From JADLCX01 sp964630785 (GTDB taxonomy: Bacteria; Planctomycetota; Phycisphaerae; Phycisphaerales; UBA1924), in NCBI GenBank assembly GCA_964630785.1, contig CAZVZG010000003.1:141783-205782 (forward strand): 64,000 bases of DNA. Reading direction: 5' to 3'. Below are positions 17,784 through 23,996 of this stretch, piece by piece. Position numbers and translations under genes: made by a program. Numbering within the stretch: the first letter of the stretch is position 1; every line of letters starts with the position of its first letter. The notes under the pieces are model-generated. The model searched no databases and had not been told where the DNA came from. It was given only the letters and a program-made list of their open reading frames with translations.

Positions 17784-18950
17784 ATGTCATCCGCCAAACC
17801 AAGCCGTCGCGATTCCGGTACCGGCCCCAGGAGCATCTCCGTTCCCGACAAGATCGAGTACGCGACGATCGATGACCTGCATCTTGATCCCCGCAATCCG
17901 CGTCTCGGTCGGGAACGCGTCGCCCAAGGCCTGAGCCAGGACGATGTACTGGAGTTGATGAAGGACTGGACTCTTGAGGAGCTCGCCACGTCGTTCTGCG
18001 AGAGCGGCTACTGGCCGCAGGAAGCGCTCATTGCGGTCCGCGAGAAAATGGGTTCAAAAGCGGTTCTGGTCGTTGTGGAGGGAAACCGCAGGTTGGCCGC
18101 CCTGAAGATGCTGAGTCGTGCTGTCAGCGGCACCCTCTCGAGCGGAACGTGGAAGAGTCTCGTTGAGGGAACGCCTGCGACACGACTGAAAGACCTATCC
18201 ACGCACATCCCATACATACTTATGCCGGACCGTGCGTCGGTGAAGGCGTACCTTGGCTTTAGGCATGTAACCGGAATCAAGGAATGGCGCCCGGCAGAGA
18301 AGGCCCAGTTCATTGCAGACCTGATCGATGGGGACAAGCTGACGTATGAGCAGGTGCGCCGTCGCATCGGAAGCAAACTTCCAACTGTTCGACAGAACTA
18401 CATCGCTTATCGCTTGCTGATGCAGATGGAGAGTGCTTCCAGCAAGGTGGACACAGAGAAAGTTGAAGAGCGGTTCAGCGTGCTGTACTTGTCTCTTCGA
18501 ACTGAGGGCGTGCGGCAGTATCTACACATCAAAATCGATGCGGACCCCAAGGCCGCCCAGAAGCCGGTGCCGGACAAACACCTCAAGCAGCTTGAGAAAT
18601 TTGCATTGTGGCTGTTTGGCAACAGCAAGCGCGAGCCGCTGTTTACGGACTCGCGAAAGGTGGACGACTTCGGTCGTATTCTCAGCAGCCCGAAGGCTGT
18701 GGAGTACCTGGAACGAAACGAGCGGCCTTCGTTTGAAGTGGCAAAGCGAATGTCGGGCGTATCCGAGGCACAAGTGGCGACGCACATTGAGACTGCGGCG
18801 GACGAAACCGAGGAGGCGCTCCGAGCGGCCCACCTACACAAGACTTCGCATCGCGTGACCGAGGCGGCACTGCGGCTTTCGAAGGATGTGGTTCAACTCG
18901 CCAAGCTCTTCCCGTCGGTGGTCGAGTCGATTGAGAAGGACTTGAAGTGA
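17784..18950 (+). CDS. ParB/Srx-like N-terminal domain protein
   Basis: A 388-residue protein. Residues 25-110 carry a ParB/Srx-type nucleotide-binding fold: the entry YATIDDLHLDPRNPRLG, then WPQEALIAVRE and VVVEGNRRLAALKML, corresponding to the E-G-x-x-R signature. The remainder is helical with an HTH-like part (KLTYEQVRRRIGSKLPTVRQNYIAYRLL, about residues 180-210). Proteins of this type in phage and island contexts act as CTPases, nucleases or DNA-binding adaptors; which applies here cannot be told from sequence alone. The ATG at 17784 gives MSSAKPSRR. Its TGA overlaps the next ATG (TGATG). Confidence 0.8.
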   Translation: MSSAKPSRRDSGTGPRSISVPDKIEYATIDDLHLDPRNPRLGRERVAQGLSQDDVLELMKDWTLEELATSFCESGYWPQEALIAVREKMGSKAVLVVVEGNRRLAALKMLSRAVSGTLSSGTWKSLVEGTPATRLKDLSTHIPYILMPDRASVKAYLGFRHVTGIKEWRPAEKAQFIADLIDGDKLTYEQVRRRIGSKLPTVRQNYIAYRLLMQMESASSKVDTEKVEERFSVLYLSLRTEGVRQYLHIKIDADPKAAQKPVPDKHLKQLEKFALWLFGNSKREPLFTDSRKVDDFGRILSSPKAVEYLERNERPSFEVAKRMSGVSEAQVATHIETAADETEEALRAAHLHKTSHRVTEAALRLSKDVVQLAKLFPSVVESIEKDLK

Positions 18951-19891
18951 TGCTCCGGCTGCCTGCTACCGGTACGTCGCGATCTGTCGACAAGCACAAC
19001 TGCCGATGCGATATCCATGTTGATTGGATAGAGGCGAGCTTGCTGTTCGAAGCTGATGTCATTACACGCAGCGACATTGTGGATGCACTCATAGAGGGAA
19101 ATGCTTACGAGAGCCAGGAGTTCGCAAACGAGTGGGTGTCGACGCTGTGGGGAGAACTCGACCGCCGAGTGTCATTACTCGGGGCCGGGGCGGCGATCGC
19201 TCGGCGCGGAGACCGGGCCGAGAGAGTTGCGGACTGGAGATCGCGGCCTGCGTTGTCATTCTGCGTCACGCTGGCGATGCTTCCGCACTATCGCGAAGAA
19301 GTGGTCGCGGCCTGCGGCAAGAATTATGTTGAACAGGGCGAACTGTTCGAGAAACTAAGCCGTGAATCGCTTGCCCTACAACGGTGGCAGGTTGAGAGGG
19401 TTGGGTGGTCTCGTTCGACAGCAACAGCGGTAGAGGCCAAGGTCCTCGCACTGGCAGGGGCGATCGGCGAGCCGGCGATCCCAGGTGCGGTGAGCAGATG
19501 GGCGGCACCGAGTGCCAAAGACGGAGGGCTTGACCTTGTTGCATGGGCTCCGTTCAAGGACGGCTGGGGTGGGCGTCCAGTGCTGTTGATTCAGTGCGCG
19601 AGCGGGGACGACTGGAAAGCGAAACTGCACACACCGAATCTGGAGTTGTGGAGCAAGCTGGTAGACTTCAGCGTGAAGCCGCGCCGTGGCCTGACCATGC
19701 CTTTTGCTCCTGAGGAGGACGAGTTTCGTCGTCAAGTCAACAATGGCCAAGTGTTCTTGTTGCTCGATCGTCATCGTCTCCTGCAGCCGCTCCACGACGC
19801 CGGTCCAGAGCTTCCAACGCAGGCACTAGCGTCCGAATTGATTGCATGGATTGAGCCGAGAATCGCCGCGTTCCCGCGGGATAATGTCTAA
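18950..19891 (+). CDS. PD-(D/E)xK-like restriction endonuclease candidate
   Basis: A 313-residue protein, tightly coupled to the ParB-domain gene. The segment around residues 190-215 (AKDGGLDLVAWAPF, then GRPVLLIQCASGDDWKAK) fits a PD-(D/E)xK nuclease core: an Asp in a D-G-G-L-D-L-V strand, then a second strand carrying Q-C-A-S instead of the usual E-x-K, with Lys residues slightly downstream. Similar Q-for-E variants are known in the superfamily. The N-terminal half is helical. It converges on the 121-aa gene with a 4-bp overlap. It is my candidate effector nuclease of the cassette; activity is inferred. A GTG at 18947 is an alternative start. Confidence 0.68.
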   Translation: MLRLPATGTSRSVDKHNCRCDIHVDWIEASLLFEADVITRSDIVDALIEGNAYESQEFANEWVSTLWGELDRRVSLLGAGAAIARRGDRAERVADWRSRPALSFCVTLAMLPHYREEVVAACGKNYVEQGELFEKLSRESLALQRWQVERVGWSRSTATAVEAKVLALAGAIGEPAIPGAVSRWAAPSAKDGGLDLVAWAPFKDGWGGRPVLLIQCASGDDWKAKLHTPNLELWSKLVDFSVKPRRGLTMPFAPEEDEFRRQVNNGQVFLLLDRHRLLQPLHDAGPELPTQALASELIAWIEPRIAAFPRDNV

Positions 19892-20253
19892 ACCGCGTCA
19901 ATGCGCTCGGCAAAGAAGCGATCGCCGGTGCGACTCGTAAAGCCCTGAGCTTCATGTGCCGCCTCTTCTTGTGAACGCCAGCCGGTCTTCAGGTCGGGAT
20001 TGCGGTAGATCACACCGCCCTTCGAGTCGGCGACCACCCAGAACTCCTCATCGCCGCTCGCGAGCATGATCGTCTTCGCTGCGCTGGCGTTGTCGAACGC
20101 TTCCTCGCTGTCGTATTCGCAGACGGCGTCCCCGGAGAAGACGATGTACTTCCCGTCCCCACGCCAGTAGGCGGCGAGCCAGTTGCCCCCGCCGCCGTCC
20201 CATGCTTCTCCGCTGAAGATCTCCGCGAGGGCGTTGGCTTGCTGCTGGTTCAT
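19888..20253 (-). CDS. Hypothetical protein (121 aa)
   Basis: A 121-residue acidic protein beginning MNQQQANALAEIFSGEAWDG, with many aromatic residues (WLAAYWRGDGKYIVFSGD, EEFWVVADSKGGVIYRNP). No family recognised. The ATG at 20253 has GAGAGGT upstream. It is last in a run of five small minus-strand genes (21754 to 19888) that look like one transcription unit. Its stop overlaps the convergent nuclease-like gene. Confidence 0.7.
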   Translation of the reverse strand: MNQQQANALAEIFSGEAWDGGGGNWLAAYWRGDGKYIVFSGDAVCEYDSEEAFDNASAAKTIMLASGDEEFWVVADSKGGVIYRNPDLKTGWRSQEEAAHEAQGFTSRTGDRFFAERIDAV

Positions 20254-20377
20254 GGATACCTCTCGATTCTGTGACAGTTTACGCGATCCGTCGCAGCACT
20301 GCCGCGCGATCGGTGGGGATCCCAAGGTGCCCCGCCCTGGCGGACCACAGTTGAACGCCGGACTCGGCAGAATGACC

Positions 20378-20635
20378 CTACTCGCCGAGGTTGGGGAGCG
20401 GGCCGTCGGTCGCTTCGTCCCATTCGAGGGCGTAGCGCGCGGCGATGTCATCGAGGTCGTGCTCGGTCAGGTAGTCGGCGGTCTTCCGTTCCTGGCAGGC
20501 GGCGACCGCCCGCGCAAGGTCGGTCCACTCCTCGATAGTGAGCATCTGGTCTTGGCGAGCGCCGAGCAGGTAGAGCGCGGCCTGGAGCACGGCTTCGAGT
20601 TGCGCTTCGCGGTTTGGGGCGGGCGTCGCGGTCAT
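20378..20635 (-). CDS. Hypothetical protein (85 aa)
   Basis: An 85-residue acidic helical protein (LEAVLQAALYLLGARQDQML, TEHDLDDIAARYALEWDEA). It lies 3 bp downstream of the HARE-HTH gene, so it is almost certainly cotranscribed. No family recognised and no catalytic motif. Confidence 0.65.
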   Translation of the reverse strand: MTATPAPNREAQLEAVLQAALYLLGARQDQMLTIEEWTDLARAVAACQERKTADYLTEHDLDDIAARYALEWDEATDGPLPNLGE

Positions 20636-20638
20636 GGC

Positions 20639-20998
20639 TCAGGCTCCCTTCCCGGCGACGAAGACGCCGCGCTCGTGCTTCTTGAACCGTGCCGCGGTGC
20701 CCTTGGCGGCGATCTCACGGATGATGGCGGCGTACAGCGTGGCCTCGGGCGTCTTGCCGCCCGGGCTCGTCCACAGGCCCTTCGCGCCCATCGCGGCGAT
20801 CATCTCCTTGGCCCGCATCGGCACCTCGCTGGTGGCGAGCACCTGCGCTGCGGCGTCGAGGGCGCTCATGCGCTTGGCGGGGGCGGGCGTCGTCTGATTG
20901 GCGGGCGGCGCGGCCTTCGCCGCCTTGCGGGCCTTTCGCGCGTCGCCCATCTCGCGGGGGACCTTGCCCATGTTCTTGATCGTGCCCTTGCGTGCCAT
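20639..20998 (-). CDS. HARE-HTH (winged-helix) domain protein
   Basis: A 119-residue protein with a basic N-terminal tail (MARKGTIKNMGKVPREMGDA, Lys/Arg/Ala-rich) and a C-terminal winged-helix domain from about residue 44: MSALDAAAQVLATSEVPM, KEMIAAMGAKGLWTSPGGKT, LYAAIIREIAAKG, FKKHERGVF. This is the HARE-HTH arrangement found in restriction endonucleases, ASXL and RNA polymerase delta. It is probably a DNA-binding regulator of the element. Start ATG at 20998 with AAGGAGT close upstream. Confidence 0.8.
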   Translation of the reverse strand: MARKGTIKNMGKVPREMGDARKARKAAKAAPPANQTTPAPAKRMSALDAAAQVLATSEVPMRAKEMIAAMGAKGLWTSPGGKTPEATLYAAIIREIAAKGTAARFKKHERGVFVAGKGA

Positions 20999-21088
20999 GT
21001 CGGACTCCTTCGTGTCGGGAGCGAACCCCGTCGCACATCGCGGCGGGGGAAACGTGGCGGCCGCGGTTTCCCGCGACGCCGCGTGGGG

Positions 21089-21343
21089 TCACTCGGCGTC
21101 GGCCAGGAAGGCCTCGACGTGCTCGCGGTCCATCTCGCTCATGAACCCGACCAGATCGATCAGGTCGCTGCGGACCTTTCCGAGGCTTCCCGCGAAGCCC
21201 CAGTTCCGCGGGTCGGCCTTCGCGGCGTCGGCGTGTTTGTCGAGTTCCATCTGCAGGACGTCGATCAGGCGGGCGATGTCATTTCGCCGCGCGGCGTAGG
21301 TCTCGGTGGCGGTCGGTTCGGGCTTGGTCGTGCGCTTCGTCAT
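21089..21343 (-). CDS. Hypothetical protein (84 aa)
   Basis: An 84-residue mostly helical protein (RRNDIARLIDVLQMELDKHADAA-type heptads, SDLIDLVGFMSEMDREHVEAFLADAE). A predicted small coiled-coil protein with no recognised family. It is in the run of small minus-strand accessory genes; the start has GAGGAGC upstream. Confidence 0.65.
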   Translation of the reverse strand: MTKRTTKPEPTATETYAARRNDIARLIDVLQMELDKHADAAKADPRNWGFAGSLGKVRSDLIDLVGFMSEMDREHVEAFLADAE

Positions 21344-21406
21344 GGTCGTGCTCCTCGGGGTTGGGGGGGGTCTCTGGTAAGCAGCGAAGCCCGCATCACG
21401 CGGGCT

Positions 21407-21754
21407 TCAGGTCGTCGGGTCGGTTGTGCGAGTCGTGCTCGGCCGGGGCTTCGGTTGCCCGACCGCGTTGAGGTAGTCGATCAGGTCGCCCGTGTCCCAG
21501 GTGTCGTAATCCACCGGGTCGTGCTCGATCGGCGCATCGTCGCGATCGCGGTCGATCTCGAACAGGCGGAAGCCACCCGGCGCTCCGGCCTTCGGCCCCC
21601 AGTGCCCGTCGGCATGGCGGGCCCGCCCGGGGGCGACCGTGTCGATGCACCAGCAGCGGCCGTCGGGCGTCTGGATCTCGATGCTCCGCACCGCGAACCC
21701 GCGGCGGGCCAGCGTCCTGGCCATCTCGATCGTTGTCCTCGTCGTGGGGTTCAT
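21407..21754 (-). CDS. Hypothetical protein (115 aa)
   Basis: A 115-residue protein beginning MNPTTRTTIEMARTLARRGF, acidic in its C-terminal half (DRDRDDAPIEHDPVDYDTWD). The ATG at 21754 is preceded by GGAGG at good spacing; longer versions of the frame start in unlikely sequence. First gene of the five-gene minus-strand accessory run. No family recognised. Confidence 0.6.
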   Translation of the reverse strand: MNPTTRTTIEMARTLARRGFAVRSIEIQTPDGRCWCIDTVAPGRARHADGHWGPKAGAPGGFRLFEIDRDRDDAPIEHDPVDYDTWDTGDLIDYLNAVGQPKPRPSTTRTTDPTT

Positions 21755-22105
21755 GTTCCTGGCCTCCGTGGCGGGCGGCGATTCCGCCCGCGTTGTGACA
21801 CATGAAGCCATGACATTCGCCACGAGGCAAGGCAAACCGCAGCGGTTTCGCCGTCATTCCGCGACATGTGGGCAAGTTCGGCCCCATGTGGGCAAACGGG
21901 CGGATTCGGCCAGAAATCGCCCATCTCCGCGCGAAACAAACTCTGTCTCCCCGCGCGGCTGTTCCCGCGGGCCTTTCGAGACCGGTGCCCCCCGGGCGGA
22001 GTACCTACGCGGCCGTGGGGCGTCTACGTCTACAGAATCCCCGCTAGCGGCCGCATGGTCGGGGTTTCTGTATGCGTAGACGTGTAGACGGTGCCCCGCG
22101 TCGCG
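21755..22105. other. 351-bp intergenic region holding palindromic repeat copy 2
   Basis: No gene is supported. It should contain the promoter of the minus-strand accessory run. The right half carries the repeat annotated at 22021-22090. Confidence 0.5.
22021..22090. repeat. Palindromic repeat copy 2 (intergenic)
   Basis: GTCTAC twice in tandem (22022-22033), AGAATCCCCGC (22034-22044), then GGGGTTTCTGTA (22061-22072) and GTAGAC twice (22076-22081, 22084-22089). The two halves are inverted copies, giving a large hairpin. It shares its building blocks and order with 9497-9560, near the other end of the element. Confidence 0.75.
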
Positions 22106-22795
22106 CTACAGCCGTGCGCCAAACAGCGCGCCGACGCCCGCCGTCAGTCCCATCGCGAGCGCACCCCAGAAGGTCACGCGGGCGGCGGACTTGAGTACCG
22201 GGGAGCCGCCCGCGCGGGCCGCGACCGAGCCGAGCATGGCTAGGAAGGCCAGCGATGCGATGGAGACGCCCCACACGAGCCATCCCTTGGGCAACACCAG
22301 CACGAGGAGCAGCGGCAGCGCGGCCCCGAGCGTGAACGTGCCCGCCGACGCGAACGCCGCCTGCACCGGCCTCGCCGCCAGTTCCTCGGTGATTCCGAGT
22401 TCGTCGCGGGCGTGGGCGGTGAGCGCGTCCTTGGCCATGAGCTGCGTTGCGACCTCGCCCGCGAGCTTCTCGTCGAGCCCGCGCTTGACGTAGATGGCCG
22501 TGAGTTCGGCGTGCTCGCTCTCAGGCTGGGTGGCTAACTCGTGTCGCTCCCGCGACAGGTCCGCGCCCTCGGTGTCGGCCTGTGAACTGACGGAGACGTA
22601 CTCCCCGGCGGCCATCGACATCGCCCCGGCGAGAAGGCCGGCCGCCGCGGAGACGGCGACGGAGCCCGGGGCGGCTCCGGTCGAGGCGACGCCGACGACG
22701 AGGCTCGCGGTGGAGATGAGGCCGTCGTTGGCTCCAAGCACGGCGGCCCGGAGCCAGCCGATGCGGTGGGATCGATGGGATTCGGAATGCCTCAT
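22106..22795 (-). CDS. VIT1/CCC1-family membrane transporter
   Basis: A 229-residue membrane protein of the VIT (vacuolar iron transporter-like) family, expected to move Fe2+ or Mn2+ across the inner membrane. It shows the family's N-terminal GWLRAAVLGANDGLISTASLVVGVA, then AGAMSMAAGEYVSVSSQAD, a soluble helical loop (SEHAELTAIYVKRGLDEKLA), and three C-terminal membrane segments (FTLGAALPLLLVLVLP, WGVSIASLAFLAMLGSVAA, FWGALAMGLTAGVGALFG). It lies between the accessory genes and attR, so it is cargo of the element. Complete, about the usual length. Confidence 0.88.
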   Translation of the reverse strand: MRHSESHRSHRIGWLRAAVLGANDGLISTASLVVGVASTGAAPGSVAVSAAAGLLAGAMSMAAGEYVSVSSQADTEGADLSRERHELATQPESEHAELTAIYVKRGLDEKLAGEVATQLMAKDALTAHARDELGITEELAARPVQAAFASAGTFTLGAALPLLLVLVLPKGWLVWGVSIASLAFLAMLGSVAARAGGSPVLKSAARVTFWGALAMGLTAGVGALFGARL

Positions 22796-22977
22796 GATCT
22801 ATTCAGGGTATCGCCAGCCGGGCGGTGCCTGGGCCTGGACCGCCCACGTCGCGCCACGTTGGCCCGACGTGCCGCCGGTTGGCGACGCCCGGGAGTCGGG
22901 GCAAGCGCTGGGCTGGGCCGCCCGTGGGCGAACGTCGCGGGACGGGCGCGGGGGCGGGAATCCCGATCATGCACGGG

Positions 22978-22999
22978 CTTGTGCAAGCCAGTGTGCAAG
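22978..22999 (+). repeat. Two phased CTTGTGCAAG sites (probable integrase arm sites, right)
   Basis: CTTGTGCAAG at 22978-22987 and a variant (AGTGTGCAAG) at 22990-22999, starts 12 bp apart, about 60 bp inside attR. Same sequence and spacing as the three copies near attL. Confidence 0.65.
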
Positions 23000-23060
23000 C
23001 GAACGCGGGGCGCGTCGAAAGTGGCCAGATTCACGGGGCTTTCGATCGTGAGCCCGGGCG

Positions 23061-23104
23061 TTCCCAAGCTGAATGTCGGGAGTTCGATCCTCCTCGCCCG
23101 CTTT
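23061..23104 (+). repeat. attR: 44-bp direct repeat, right end of element
   Basis: Perfect copy of the tRNA-Gly 3' half at 6185-6228. It lacks the 5' half, so it is not a functional tRNA. The GC hairpin CCGCTCC/GGAGCGG at 23107-23130 immediately after it may be what followed the tRNA before integration. Confidence 0.95.
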
Positions 23105-23996
23105 GTCCGCTCCGTGCTCGCCGGGAGCGGCTTCCCCGCTCGGGCCGGGCAACGAGAACGACCCCGATTTGCGCCGGGACGGTCGGTGATGCTGACTCGA
23201 TTGTCCGGAAGGTGGAGGGCGGGGCTCGCCGCGGCGGGTTGGAGCCGCGATGGTCGCCTGCGACTGCTCGCCCCAGGGCCCGCGTTCGCCGGTGGTCGGC
23301 CCCCGACGCACCCAGTGATACGCGGTCTTTCTCCTCTCCGCCGCCGCGAAGGTGAGGACGAAGGACTCGCTCGTGTCCACGGCGACGAACCGCGGCTCGC
23401 TTTCGATCACAGGGGGCGGCGCGCGGCGGGCGCTGGATCGACCATCGACTGGTTCGGCATGCGATCTCTCGGGCGCGAGGCATTTTCACCACAGAGACAC
23501 AGAGCGCACAGAGCCGGAACCTATGCGAAAATGGGCGGCGTCTCTTCTTCACCCCAACGGGGCGCAAGGTTGCCGCCACGGGTGGAGAGAGCGCGGGGCG
23601 TAGCCCCCGCGAGCGCAACCCGTGGACAGCGTGAAACAGATCGACCCACCCCGCCGCGCCGGCGCGGTCACCGCTCACGCGCGCATCGCTCCCGTCGCGG
23701 CCCACCCCCGAGGGGATGCGGGGGTGGCCCAGGGGACCCCTCGGGGAGCGGGGTCAGGCCAGCCTCGCGGCGCTCCGCCGCGAAACCTTCCATGCTGGGC
23801 GTCACACAACTCGGTGGGGGCGCAGAGAGGGCGTGCCGCCCTCTCCGCACCTCTCCCAGCCCGGAGCAAGTCCGCCCGCCGCGCTCTGGATGAGTTCCGA
23901 CTGACTTGAGCGTGGGTGCCGGGGGCGGCTGTTCCGGTGCCACCAGCACAGTCTCAGCACCAATGCTCCGAGCGAGGTCAGTTACTATGCGTCCCG
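23105..23996. other. 892-bp gene-free region between attR and the type IIG gene
   Basis: No ORF here has protein-like composition. It contains the left member of the inverted repeat pair flanking the type IIG gene (23485-23626), and otherwise GC-rich unassigned sequence. Confidence 0.5.
23485..23626 (+). repeat. Left flanking repeat of the type IIG gene
   Basis: Begins with TTCACCACAGAGACACAGAG (23485-23504), then CCCCAACGGGGCGCAAGG, then a palindrome CCACGGGTGG ... CCCGTGGA ending at 23626. The same three parts in reverse-complement order lie at 26850-26970. Confidence 0.65.

Larger units (their letters stand above)
6185..23104. mobile_element. 16.9-kb integrative element in tRNA-Gly(CCC)
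   Basis: The boundaries are a perfect 44-bp direct repeat: 6185-6228 (3' half of tRNA-Gly plus TT) and 23061-23104. A tyrosine integrase gene sits about 200 bp inside the left repeat. Iterated CTTGTGCAAG sites lie inside both ends. Gene content is typical of integrative elements or satellites: integrase, AlpA-like regulator, TOPRIM/DUF3987 protein, small unknown genes, a defence-type cassette and a VIT-family transporter. No capsid, tail, relaxase or type IV secretion gene is visible, so it may be a satellite or need a helper for transfer. The size, ends and integrase are seen directly; mobility is inferred. Confidence 0.9.

Noticed and set aside
20183..21805. A 540-codon plus-strand frame over the small minus-strand accessory genes
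   Set aside because: Its composition (Arg/Gly/Leu-rich, no domain) is that of GC-skewed antisense. The minus strand has several genes with ribosome binding sites and a clear HARE-HTH domain.
23061..23104. A second tRNA-Gly gene
   Set aside because: Only the 3' half (anticodon loop to end) is present; the 5' acceptor and D arm are missing. It is the attR repeat.
22967..23410. A 147-codon minus-strand ORF crossing attR
   Set aside because: It spans the attR repeat and arm sites, and its composition is Arg/Gly/Pro-rich with no motif; chance reading through GC-rich DNA.
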